DNA of 64,000 nucleotides, from positions 496,001-560,000 of the forward strand of contig CBDEFX010000001.1 of NCBI GenBank assembly GCA_965237635.1, in the 5' to 3' direction. Numbering within the stretch: the first letter of the stretch is position 1; every line of letters begins with the position of its first letter. The notes below the pieces were generated by a model. That model was not told the origin of the DNA and searched no databases. It saw only the letters and a list, made by a program, of their open reading frames with translations. This stretch comes from CBDEFX01 sp965237635 (GTDB lineage Bacteria; Chloroflexota; Dehalococcoidia; Lucifugimonadales; CAUZJF01). Shown one piece after another: positions 33,366 to 41,741 of the stretch. A program made the translations under genes and the position numbers.

Positions 33366-34463
33366 TTGGCAAACATTAACGTAGCGATTGTTGGCGTCGG
33401 TAACTGCGCCTCCGCTCTGATCCAAGGCGTCACCAAGTATGCCGAGTTCACGAACGGGCACAGCGTCCCAGGACTCATGCATCCGGTGTTAGGCGAATAC
33501 GGGATAGGCGACATCAACTTCGTGGGCGCTTTTGATGTCGACGTCAACAAAGTCGGTCTCGACCTCTCCGAGGCCATATTCGCCGAGCCCAACAACACGG
33601 TCAAGTTTCAGGACGTGCCACACCTCGGCGTCACGGTCCAGCGCGGCATGACCCACGACGGTCTGGGTAAGTATACGTCCGACATCATCGAAAAGGCCCC
33701 CGGCCCAACAGACGACATCGCAGACATTCTGGCGGAACGCGAGGTGGACGTACTCGTAAACTACCTACCTGTCGGTTCCGTGGAGGCGACCGAGTGGTAC
33801 GTCGAGCAGGCGCTGAGAGCCAAAGCCGGATTCGTAAACTGCGTGCCCGTCTTCATCGCCAGCGGTAAAGACAACTATTGGCAGCACCGGTTCAAAGAGG
33901 CCGAGGTTCCGATTATCGGCGACGACATCAAGTCCCAGGTGGGCGCGACGATAGTACATCGTGTCCTCACTCGCCTGTTCAGAGACAGAGGGGTCAATCT
34001 GGACCGCACATACCAGTTGAACTTCGGTGGCAATACCGACTTCCTGAACATGCTCGAGCAGGAGCGCCTCACAGACAAAAAGACGTCAAAGACCAAGTCG
34101 GTCACGTCCCAGTTGGACTACGACATAGGAGCCGAAAACATACACATCGGCCCAAGCGACCACGTGCCGTGGCTCGAGGACCGCAAGTGGTGCTATATCA
34201 AGATGGAGGGCACCGGCTTCGGTGATCAACCTATCAGCGCAGAGCTCAAGCTGGAGGTAGTCGACAGCCCCAACTCAGCGGGGGTTGTCATCGACGCGAT
34301 CCGTTGCTGCAAGATCGCCAAAGACAGGGGCATCGGCGGACCCGTTACAGGACCTTCCTCTTATTTCATGAAATCGCCTCCGGTCCAATACACCGATGAG
34401 GTGGCCCGAGAAAAGGTGGAGGACTTCATAGCGGGGCGTAACGGGAGCGATCCGAGTCTTTAG
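33366..34463 (+). CDS. ino1: Inositol-3-phosphate synthase
   Basis: 365 aa. TTG start with AAGGAGGTG upstream. NAD-binding VAIVGVGNCASALIQGV at the N-terminus, KSQVGATIVHRVL (about 195-207), NFGGNTDFLNM (about 220) and TSKTKSVTSQL are the signature blocks of the short archaeal/actinobacterial MIPS type. It converts glucose-6-phosphate to 1D-myo-inositol-3-phosphate. Followed by a PimA-like glycosyltransferase and a CDP-alcohol phosphatidyltransferase, so the inositol is probably destined for membrane phospholipid. Confidence 0.94.
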   Translation: MANINVAIVGVGNCASALIQGVTKYAEFTNGHSVPGLMHPVLGEYGIGDINFVGAFDVDVNKVGLDLSEAIFAEPNNTVKFQDVPHLGVTVQRGMTHDGLGKYTSDIIEKAPGPTDDIADILAEREVDVLVNYLPVGSVEATEWYVEQALRAKAGFVNCVPVFIASGKDNYWQHRFKEAEVPIIGDDIKSQVGATIVHRVLTRLFRDRGVNLDRTYQLNFGGNTDFLNMLEQERLTDKKTSKTKSVTSQLDYDIGAENIHIGPSDHVPWLEDRKWCYIKMEGTGFGDQPISAELKLEVVDSPNSAGVVIDAIRCCKIAKDRGIGGPVTGPSSYFMKSPPVQYTDEVAREKVEDFIAGRNGSDPSL

Positions 34464-34532
34464 CCCAGGACACATCCCCGTGGGTGAGTCCGAAATAGCG
34501 CCGTAGGCATGTTGGAGGCTTAGCGCGCCGGG

Positions 34533-35672
34533 ATGGACCGCCCTATCAAAATCGGCCTCATCTCCGCGTTCGACTATGCGGTTCCCAGCGGGGTCAACAA
34601 CCACATCCACGAGCTGGCCTCCCAGTTCGAGGAGTGGGGACACACCGTACGCATCATAGCCCCCTGTTCGGCCCCGCAGAAGGTCGCGGACGAGAAGTTC
34701 ATCCCTATGGGGAGGCCGGTCCCGATCCCGAGCGGCGGCTCCATCGCCCGAGTTTCGCTTTCAGTGTGGCTGCGACCTCGGATCAAGACACTACTACGAA
34801 ACGAGGCCTTCGACATCGTCCACTTGCACAACCCCTTCTCGGGGTTCGTGCCCGTGAACGTCTTAGGCGTTTCAAATACCGTGAACATAGCGACCTTCCA
34901 CGCCTACGGTGCGCCCCGCCTCTACCGACTGGGCGGTACCAAGCTGGTCAGACGCTACTTCCGCAGACTCCACGGGTTGATCGCCGTCTCTGAGCCGGCC
35001 CGCAATTTCATCAGCCGCTACTTTCCCGGCGACTACGAGATCATCCCCAACGGGATTCAAGTAGATAATTACGCCAACGGGGTCGCGCCTTTCGCCGAGC
35101 TGCAGGACGGCATGATCAACCTGTTGTTCGTGGGGCGCCTCGAGAAGCGCAAGGGGCTCAAGTACCTGCTTGCCGCCTACGGCAGGCTCAAATGGGACTG
35201 GCCCAATCTGCGCCTCCTTGTCGTCGGGCCGGGGAAACTGGATGAGGACTCACATAGGATAATCAAAGAGCGCAACCTCGAAGACGTCATCTTTCTTGGC
35301 TCGGTATCTGACGAAGACAAGGCCCGGTATTATCAGACGGCCGACATCTATTGCTCGCCGGCAACCGGCAGGGAAAGCTTCGGAATAGTACTGCTGGAGG
35401 CGATGGCGGCTGGCAAGCCGATCGTCGCAACCGCCATCGACGGCTACGCAAGCGTTATCACCGACGGTAAAGAGGGCCTGCTGGTACCGCCTAAGAACGA
35501 GGAGGCGCTGGCCGAGGGCATCGCCTCGCTGCTCAAGGACCCCGGCCTTCGGAGCACGCTCGCAGCAAACGGCCGGCGCAAGGTAGAAGAATTCAGGTGG
35601 GACCGTGTAGCGAGGCAGGTCATGGACCACTATACGACCCGCCTAAACGGTGCGTCCGCAGCGTCCGGATGA
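34533..35672 (+). CDS. GT4 glycosyltransferase, PimA-like
   Basis: 379-aa GT-B fold retaining glycosyltransferase. N-terminal acceptor-side Gly-rich motif SAFDYAVPSGVNNHIHELA (residues 11-29) resembles PimA (phosphatidylinositol mannosyltransferase). The donor site has LFVGRLEKRKGLKYLL (about 195) and the E-x7-E motif in RESFGIVLLEAMAAGKPIVA (about 280). Cytoplasmic or membrane-peripheral. Position between ino1 and a phosphatidyltransferase supports mannosylation of an inositol lipid, but the sugar and acceptor are inferred. Confidence 0.86.
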   Translation: MDRPIKIGLISAFDYAVPSGVNNHIHELASQFEEWGHTVRIIAPCSAPQKVADEKFIPMGRPVPIPSGGSIARVSLSVWLRPRIKTLLRNEAFDIVHLHNPFSGFVPVNVLGVSNTVNIATFHAYGAPRLYRLGGTKLVRRYFRRLHGLIAVSEPARNFISRYFPGDYEIIPNGIQVDNYANGVAPFAELQDGMINLLFVGRLEKRKGLKYLLAAYGRLKWDWPNLRLLVVGPGKLDEDSHRIIKERNLEDVIFLGSVSDEDKARYYQTADIYCSPATGRESFGIVLLEAMAAGKPIVATAIDGYASVITDGKEGLLVPPKNEEALAEGIASLLKDPGLRSTLAANGRRKVEEFRWDRVARQVMDHYTTRLNGASAASG

Positions 35673-35787
35673 CCCCGACCCCAACGTTTACCCGCTGATA
35701 CAGCCGCCTACGGTCGGCTTCCACGAATAAACGACCAACTTCCTCGTGCCCAGTGAACTTACAATCGGCCATACTTTCATTACCTGA

Positions 35788-36459
35788 ATGAATAGGACCA
35801 CCACTCGAAAACTCCTTGCTTCCTACCTGGAAGACCCAGCTGCAAGGCTGCTGTCCAAGCTGGGAATTGCTCCCAACGTCCTGACTCTGTTGGGGCTCGT
35901 CATCGCCGGAGCCAGCGCCTACCTGCTAGGTTCGGGCCAGCTCGCCGCCGGCGGAGTTGTCCTGTTGCTTTCAGGCGTGTTCGACACTCTTGACGGCGCC
36001 GTCGCCCGAGCGACGGGCCGAACGACCCGCTTCGGCGCTCTTCTGGACTCTGTGGTCGACCGCGTGTCCGAATCGGTCATACTCCTAGGGCTTCTCATAT
36101 TCTTCCTGCGCTCCCCATCAAGCTTGTCCGCTAATTGGGGAGCCGTACTTGTCCTCGTGGCCCTGGCCGGCTCCTTGATGGTCAGCTACGTTCGGGCGAA
36201 AGCCGAGGGCCTGGGGATCGAGTGCAAGGTAGGCGTGCTGACCCGAACGGAGCGCGTCGTAGTCCTGGCGGCCGCCCTTATCGTCGGCCAATGGTGGCCT
36301 CCAGCAGTGCGGGTCGCCCTGGGTGTCATCAGCGCGCTGGCGGCGGTGACGACTGTCCAGCGAGTGCTCCATGTCCGACGTGCGCTGGCAAAAGCGGAGT
36401 CCTCGGCGTCCGAGTTCCGCGACACCCACGCTGGCGACGCCCCTAAACGGACCCCGTAA
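35788..36459 (+). CDS. CDP-alcohol phosphatidyltransferase
   Basis: 223-aa integral membrane protein with about six hydrophobic segments and the complete CDP-OH-P signature D-x2-DG-x2-AR-x8-G-x3-D-x3-D, seen as DTLDGAVARATGRTTRFGAL followed by LDSVVDR (residues about 66-92). Such enzymes move a phosphatidyl group from CDP-diacylglycerol to an alcohol. Next to ino1 and a PimA-like gene, phosphatidylinositol(-phosphate) synthase is the best guess; phosphatidylglycerophosphate synthase is the alternative. Confidence 0.85.
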   Translation: MNRTTTRKLLASYLEDPAARLLSKLGIAPNVLTLLGLVIAGASAYLLGSGQLAAGGVVLLLSGVFDTLDGAVARATGRTTRFGALLDSVVDRVSESVILLGLLIFFLRSPSSLSANWGAVLVLVALAGSLMVSYVRAKAEGLGIECKVGVLTRTERVVVLAAALIVGQWWPPAVRVALGVISALAAVTTVQRVLHVRRALAKAESSASEFRDTHAGDAPKRTP

Positions 36460-36482
36460 CGGCTGCGCGGCCGGGCGAGCTG

Positions 36483-36506
36483 CCCCCCCCCCCCCCCCCC
36501 CCCCCC
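36483..36506. repeat. Homopolymer tract of 24 C
   Basis: An uninterrupted run of C, 23 bp after the phosphatidyltransferase stop and 116 bp upstream of the next start. Tracts of this length are unstable in vivo and hard to sequence, so the length shown should not be trusted. Confidence 0.95.
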
Positions 36507-36622
36507 GCGAAGACAGTCGCCGCCAGGTCGGCACTGTGCTGTTGGCCCTACCTTTAACCAGACTTGGCACTACGATACAATGTCATATGTCCCAGACGAT
36601 CGATATCGAGCCAGGAGATTAG

Positions 36623-37351
36623 ATGCCCCTTCTCCAGCAACGGGACCGGCAAGCGGTGCAGCAGAGGTTCGACACCGAGCTTAAGCGGGATGTAACCATA
36701 ACATTGTACACCCAAGCCAACGCCGGCCTGTTCGTCCCCGGCCGCGAGTGCCATTCCTGCGGCCCGGCTCAGGACCTGCTGCAGGAGATCGGCGCCCTGT
36801 CCCCGAAAATCCACCTGAACCTAGTCGATTTCTACAAGAATCAAGAGGACGCATCCGGACGCGGCGTCGAGAGAATCCCTGCAACGCTTATCGGCGCAAA
36901 CAACAACGACAATGTCAGGTTCTACGGAATGCCGTCGGGCCTTCACCTTGCCCTTCTGCTGGACTCTATCGTCGCGTCGTCCAGTCAGCGAAGCTCCCTA
37001 TCTTTGGAGACACGCCGGCAGCTAAGGGCGCTTACTGAGAATGTCCACATCCAGGTGTTCGTGACGCCCACCGGCCAGTACTGCCCGGCTGCGGCCCGTG
37101 TAGCACACTCAATGGCGATGGAATCCCCAAAGGTAACCGCCGACGTAATACAGGTACAGGAGTTCTCCGATCTGGCGGCCCTTTACCGAGTTATGGGCGT
37201 GCCCAAGACTGTCATCAACGATCGTGTGCAGTTTACCGGCGCGGTGTCTGAGGACACTCTGATGAAACGTGTATTGCAGGCAGTAGGGGCGGAGGAGTCG
37301 GAGACGGACGACGTCGAGCAGGTTTCCGAGCAGACTACCCCCGTTGTGTAG
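36623..37351 (+). CDS. Two-domain thioredoxin-fold protein (PDO-like)
   Basis: 242 aa. ATG with AGGAG upstream. Two consecutive thioredoxin/glutaredoxin folds: the N-terminal one has a redox pair in GRECHSCGPAQ (CxxC, about residues 45-48) and the cis-Pro in VERIPATLI (about 87). The C-terminal one has FVTPTGQYCPAAARVAHSMA (about 143-162), where the second Cys of CxxC is Ala, and the cis-Pro region MGVPKTVIN. This is the layout of protein disulfide oxidoreductase (PDO) but with a mono-Cys second site. No signal peptide, so probably cytoplasmic. Confidence 0.82.
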   Translation: MPLLQQRDRQAVQQRFDTELKRDVTITLYTQANAGLFVPGRECHSCGPAQDLLQEIGALSPKIHLNLVDFYKNQEDASGRGVERIPATLIGANNNDNVRFYGMPSGLHLALLLDSIVASSSQRSSLSLETRRQLRALTENVHIQVFVTPTGQYCPAAARVAHSMAMESPKVTADVIQVQEFSDLAALYRVMGVPKTVINDRVQFTGAVSEDTLMKRVLQAVGAEESETDDVEQVSEQTTPVV

Positions 37352-37361
37352 GACCGTGACT

Positions 37362-38903
37362 ATGCCAGGAAGAATTCAACAAATGATGCGGAACAATCGC
37401 CTACGGAGGTCCATTGGGCTGGCGTTTTTCGTGGGGGGGACAGTGTCACTATTTCTGTCCGTCACGCCGGTCCACGGGCAAGGCGAAGCCATACAGGTCA
37501 AATCATCGAGCATCACCAGCGAGTTCCCAGATGGATTCCGCGTCAAACTGGAGGCCACCGGAGAAAACGAGATAACGTCAATCGCCGTCAGGCTGAAGAT
37601 CGGCCAACAGACCAGAGGCGCCTACGACTATCTCTGCCAGGGTGGGCCACATCGCGAACCGGCAGTCTGGCGCTGTGCAGACCTCGAGCCCGGGAAGGAC
37701 GCGAACGCCGAGATCTTCTGGCGAACGGGCACGGCCGGCCAGTACATACCGCCAGGCACCCTTATCAAGTACAACTTCGAGATAGAAGACTCGGAAGGCG
37801 GGCGTTTGGATACGGAGCAGCAGGAGTTCATCTATCACGACCCGCGATTCGAGTGGTCGGAGGTCTCGGACGGCACGGTCAGCGTTGCCTACCACGGGCC
37901 GGTCAAGACGCGGGCCGAGAACATCTTGGAGGCCATCCAGCAGACCATGGACACCATGGGGCCGCTGCTTGGCGCGGGTACCGAAGAGACCATAAGGGTG
38001 ACTATCTACAACAATCCCAAAGAGATGCTTGACGCGCTGCCGCCGCGCAGCGTGACGATCGGGCGGGAGCTGTTTACCGAGGGACAGGCGTTCACTGAGT
38101 TGGGGACACTTCTGGTGTACGGCGGGGGCAGGATGTCCCTCGGCACAAGTTCACACGAAGTGACCCACATCCTCGTACACCGGGCCGGCGACAGTATCTT
38201 CCGTCGGGTGCCCGCTTGGCTAAATGAAGGTTTGGCAGAGTACGGCAACATCGATCCCGGTTTCTCGTACGACATTGCCCTCGAGTTCGCTGTCGCAACA
38301 GGGCGCCTGCTGCCCGTCGTCTATTTGGAGGTCTTGCCAGGCGACCCCGAAGAGGTGATCATCTTCTACGGCGAGTCCCGCAGCATCGTCAGGCTGATGA
38401 TCTCCCAATTCGGGGGCGACAAGATGGCCGAACTGATGGCTACTCTAAAAAACGGAAAGAAGCTGGACGACGCACTGCAAGAGGTCTACGGTTTCGATCG
38501 ACAGGGCCTGGACAATATGTGGCGGGATAGCATCAATGCGGCTCGATACGTTCCACCAGCGACGGGCGCGGCGCCCCCCACGCCACTACCCAGGCGCGCC
38601 ATACTGCCCTACAGCCTAACGCCACAGCCCGAGGCCGAGACCATCGGCTCGCAGAGCGCCGAGCCCACTCCCACTCCCACACCAGAGCCGACAGCTACTG
38701 CCACCCCTGTTCCACTGGCAGCGGCCGCCCCCGCAGAAAGCGAGGCCGCGCCCGATACTCCGACGGAAACCCAGGAGCCGGCACCCGCGAGCTCCGGCTG
38801 CAACAGGCCAGCAAGTGCTGCCGGCCCGCTCGACCTGACGACAGCAGGCCTGCTCTTCGGCCTGGCAGGTCTCGGCCTGCGAAGGCGGAACAACAAGAAC
38901 TAG
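37362..38903 (+). CDS. Membrane-anchored gluzincin peptidase (peptidase-MA-like)
   Basis: 513 aa from ATG 37362; an upstream in-frame start at 37344 would overlap the previous gene. N-terminal signal segment (SIGLAFFVGGTVSLFLSV). A central zinc-peptidase domain has HEVTH (about residue 265) and the downstream Glu in WLNEGLAEYGN, as in gluzincins. A beta-rich region precedes it. The C-terminus has a Thr-Pro-rich linker (PTPTPTPEPTATATPVP), a Cys, then a membrane helix LTTAGLLFGLAGLGL and RRRNNKN, resembling a sorting or anchoring tail. Probably an extracellular peptidase held on the cell surface. Confidence 0.85.
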   Translation: MPGRIQQMMRNNRLRRSIGLAFFVGGTVSLFLSVTPVHGQGEAIQVKSSSITSEFPDGFRVKLEATGENEITSIAVRLKIGQQTRGAYDYLCQGGPHREPAVWRCADLEPGKDANAEIFWRTGTAGQYIPPGTLIKYNFEIEDSEGGRLDTEQQEFIYHDPRFEWSEVSDGTVSVAYHGPVKTRAENILEAIQQTMDTMGPLLGAGTEETIRVTIYNNPKEMLDALPPRSVTIGRELFTEGQAFTELGTLLVYGGGRMSLGTSSHEVTHILVHRAGDSIFRRVPAWLNEGLAEYGNIDPGFSYDIALEFAVATGRLLPVVYLEVLPGDPEEVIIFYGESRSIVRLMISQFGGDKMAELMATLKNGKKLDDALQEVYGFDRQGLDNMWRDSINAARYVPPATGAAPPTPLPRRAILPYSLTPQPEAETIGSQSAEPTPTPTPEPTATATPVPLAAAAPAESEAAPDTPTETQEPAPASSGCNRPASAAGPLDLTTAGLLFGLAGLGLRRRNNKN

Positions 38904-38928
38904 GGTTCGGGGTACGGGATTAAGAGGG

Positions 38929-39306
38929 GTGACGCTCAAGAATTACCGCGATCTCAGAGTGTGGCGAACGGGGATGGACTTGGTGGAAGAAGTCTACCGC
39001 GCTTCGCGGCGGTTTCCGAAGCACGAGATGTACGGGTTGATGGGTCAGATGCAGCGTGCTTCCGTTTCTATCCCTTCAAACATCGCTGAAGGCTACACTC
39101 GACAACACCGCAAGGAGTATCTCCAGCATTTGTCCATGGCGCAGACGTCCCTAGCAGAGCTGGACACCCAACTAGAAATCGCCAAGCGCATGGCCTACCT
39201 CTCTTCAGACGAACACGCCAGTATTAGCAAGCACGTTGTCTCCCTAAGCAAGCAGCTATACACGCTTAGGCGCTCCCTATCTACGGACTCACCCCGAGAC
39301 AGTTAG
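38929..39306 (+). CDS. Four-helix-bundle protein (23S rRNA intervening-sequence type)
   Basis: 125 aa, GTG start. NYRDLRVWRTGMDLVEEVYR, LMGQMQRASVSIPSNIAEGY and SLAELDTQLEIAKRMAYL are the signature of the S23/four-helix-bundle family first seen in 23S rRNA intervening sequences. Flanked by short GGGGTACGGG-type sequences in inverted orientation (38903-38918 and 39311-39332), suggesting it may travel with an intergenic element. Function unknown. Confidence 0.9.
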   Translation: MTLKNYRDLRVWRTGMDLVEEVYRASRRFPKHEMYGLMGQMQRASVSIPSNIAEGYTRQHRKEYLQHLSMAQTSLAELDTQLEIAKRMAYLSSDEHASISKHVVSLSKQLYTLRRSLSTDSPRDS

Positions 39307-39343
39307 CGCCCTCCCCGTACCCTGTACCCCAAACCCCCTTCCC

Positions 39344-40504
39344 CTACCTCGTTCTCGGATTGAGCACGTCGTTCAGCGCGTCTCCCAAGAGGTTCCAGCA
39401 GAAGACCATCAGCCAGGTCGCGATCCCCGGCGCCAACAGCAACCAGGGCTGGTTTCGCAGCACGCTGATGTGTCCGGATTCCCACAGCATGAGGCCAAGG
39501 CTAGGCCTCGGCGGCTGTATTCCCAGGCCAACCCAGCTCAGGAAGATCTCCACACCAACCATGCTGCCCATTCCCATCGTCACCATGACCATTAGCGGGC
39601 TGATCGCGTTGGGCAGAAGATGTCTAGACATGATCCGAGACGTGGATGCACCGATGGCCCTGGCCGCCTCGACGTGTTGGGTCTCCTTCAGAAACAGTAT
39701 CTGGCCTCTAATCAACCTCGCGGTGGCGAACCAGCCGAAGATGACAAGGGCGAAAGAGACCACAATGAAGTCGACCCACCAGGACTGTATGAGGCCGTCA
39801 AAGGACACTACCTGCACCGAGAACACCCCAAGGACCGCCAGGCCGGCGGCGATCACCACGTAGTCCGCCACACCGGGTAGCAGCCGCCTCCTCGAGATCC
39901 GAACGGCAACGAACAGGACGAGGACGAGTAGCGCCACAGAAATCACGAAGTAGTCGAGCGTTCTCGGGTTCTCCTCGAACCATATGACCCATTGCCTGAT
40001 GCGGGGACGCAGAGTAGCGGCAAGGATGACGACCAGGAAAAAGGTCGGGATGACCGTAAAGAGCTCCCCCGTCCTCATAATGATTGCGTCGGTCTTCCCG
40101 CCGAAATAGCCTGACATCAGGCCGAGACTGACACCGATGACAAGCCCACCGGTAAGCATGCCAAGCGCCGTGAGAAGGATGGTGTACTGGACTCCCCACA
40201 GCACCCTGGTGAACTGGTCGCGTCCCGCGCGGTCGGTACCCGCAAAGTGCGACTCTGTCCAGATGCCCGTGATGCCCTGATCGGTGACAAGGGTGGGCGG
40301 CTTTCTGATCGCCGAGAAGTCTACTTCCGAATAGCCGTACGGCGCTACCCAGGGAGCGAGAATCCCGAGCGTATATAGGACCGCCAGAGCCACCATGCTC
40401 ACGACGGCGATCTTCTTACGGATCAGCCGGCTCCATGCGCGGCCCAGGTGTCCCCTGCTGCGAATACTCCGCGCTTCAGCCTGGTCGAGCTGCTGCACCG
40501 CCAT
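39344..40504 (-). CDS. Oligopeptide ABC transporter permease (OppC/DppC-like)
   Basis: 386 aa, longer than the usual about 300 because of an insertion. An N-terminal cytoplasmic segment and first helix (KIAVVSMVALAVLYTLGIL), a periplasmic loop with HFAGTDRAGRDQFTRVLWGV, then further helices and the EAA loop EAARAIGASTSRIMSRHLLP (about 280-300). An extra pair of hydrophobic segments (about 175-235) is inserted before the EAA region, not usual for DppC. Partner of the OppB-like permease and binding protein upstream. Confidence 0.9.
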   Translation of the reverse strand: MAVQQLDQAEARSIRSRGHLGRAWSRLIRKKIAVVSMVALAVLYTLGILAPWVAPYGYSEVDFSAIRKPPTLVTDQGITGIWTESHFAGTDRAGRDQFTRVLWGVQYTILLTALGMLTGGLVIGVSLGLMSGYFGGKTDAIIMRTGELFTVIPTFFLVVILAATLRPRIRQWVIWFEENPRTLDYFVISVALLVLVLFVAVRISRRRLLPGVADYVVIAAGLAVLGVFSVQVVSFDGLIQSWWVDFIVVSFALVIFGWFATARLIRGQILFLKETQHVEAARAIGASTSRIMSRHLLPNAISPLMVMVTMGMGSMVGVEIFLSWVGLGIQPPRPSLGLMLWESGHISVLRNQPWLLLAPGIATWLMVFCWNLLGDALNDVLNPRTR

Positions 40505-40521
40505 TTGGGCCTGACACCCCT

Positions 40522-41463
40522 CTACTGGTACCGGATCCTGGGATCGACGAACGCGTAAGCCACGTCTGCTAGCAGTGTGGCGAGGACGAAGAACGTGGCG
40601 GTTATGAGAGCGATCGCCATAACCACCGGATAGTCTCTGTTGAAGACTGAGTCGAGCGCGAATAGCCCGATACCGGGTACTCCCATTATGTTCTCGACTA
40701 CCAACGCGCCGCTGACCAGTCCCGCCAGGGTGAACGCAAGGACCGTGACTATGGGAATCATCGCGTTTCTGAGCACGTGTCTAGTATCGATTCTGAACGT
40801 CGTCAGCCCCTTCGCACGGGCGGTGCGGATGAAGTCCTGGCCGAAGACGTCGAGGGTGCTCGCCCGCATGAGGCGGACGAAGCCGGCGATTCCGGGTACG
40901 CCCATCGCGATAGCGGGGACGACTATGCGCGGGTGGAAAAAGCCCTCCCACGGGGACCCAGAGCAGGGCACCCAGTGAAGCTTCAGGCACAATACCCACA
41001 GGAGCGCGGGCACGCTCAGCATAGGCAGAATCGACATCAGGACCAGAGAGGAGGTTACCACGCTAGGATCCAGCCAGCTCCCTTGTTTGTGTGCCACAAA
41101 GAAGCCCAGAGGCAGTCCGATTCCGATGCTGATGGCAAGAGCAGCCAGTGTGAGCTGAGCGGAGACCCACATCTTCCTGACTATGATGCCGCGGACGGGT
41201 TGGTTTGGGAACCGGAAGCTCTCTCCGAAGTCCCCCCGTACGAATCCCCACATGTAGGAACCGTACTGGACAAAGAAGGGGCGGTCGAGCCCGAGGTCAC
41301 GACGCAGGTTCTGCGTGACCGCTGAATCGGGATTGTACCGGTTGCCCAGCCGAACCCGGACAGGATCACCAGGCACTATTTGAAACAAGAAAAACGTAAT
41401 CAGGGAAACGGCAAAAAGAAGGATGGGGAGCCACACCAAGCGACGTACTACGTATTTCCACAT
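40522..41463 (-). CDS. Oligopeptide ABC transporter permease (OppB/DppB-like)
   Basis: 313 aa with the family N-terminus YVVRRLVWLPILLFAVSLIT and the conserved VPGDPVRVRLG block, six membrane segments, and the EAA loop FIRTARAKGLTTFRIDTRHV (about 205-225). It ends 17 bp before the OppC-like start, so the two are co-transcribed. It forms the transmembrane pore for peptide or related solute uptake. Confidence 0.93.
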   Translation of the reverse strand: MWKYVVRRLVWLPILLFAVSLITFFLFQIVPGDPVRVRLGNRYNPDSAVTQNLRRDLGLDRPFFVQYGSYMWGFVRGDFGESFRFPNQPVRGIIVRKMWVSAQLTLAALAISIGIGLPLGFFVAHKQGSWLDPSVVTSSLVLMSILPMLSVPALLWVLCLKLHWVPCSGSPWEGFFHPRIVVPAIAMGVPGIAGFVRLMRASTLDVFGQDFIRTARAKGLTTFRIDTRHVLRNAMIPIVTVLAFTLAGLVSGALVVENIMGVPGIGLFALDSVFNRDYPVVMAIALITATFFVLATLLADVAYAFVDPRIRYQ

Positions 41464-41741
41464 CGCGAAAGATGCAGCCTCAGTCCTTCATGGGGCTTTG
41501 CACAGGAGGTCGCCTCCAACTTGTCTCCCTGAGTCCCGATTCGGTATCGGGACGAAGGGCCTGGGGAGGGTTGGTCCCCTGTCTAGCCAGCACCACCCCA
41601 GATACTTCACCCCGATGCCGCATCGGGGGGTTCAGCATGACATTTTGTCTAGGCTCCTTTATGACGATTGACGGCCACCCTTTTCACGCTCCAGGAGCCT
41701 GCGGCCCCGATTACATCGGGGCGGGGACGATTCCGAAGCCA
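41464..41741. repeat. Cluster of intergenic hairpin repeats
   Basis: Between the binding-protein and permease genes. Three palindromes: TCCCGATTCGGTATCGGGA (about 41534-41552), CCCCGATGCCGCATCGGGG (about 41611-41629) and CCCCGATTACATCGGGG (about 41705-41721). The block 41526-41642 runs from TCCCTGAGTCC through GGGCCTGGGG and CACCCCAGAT to TTCAGCATGAC and matches the two ends of the repeat that encloses the GIY-YIG gene at 47 kb. Confidence 0.75.
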
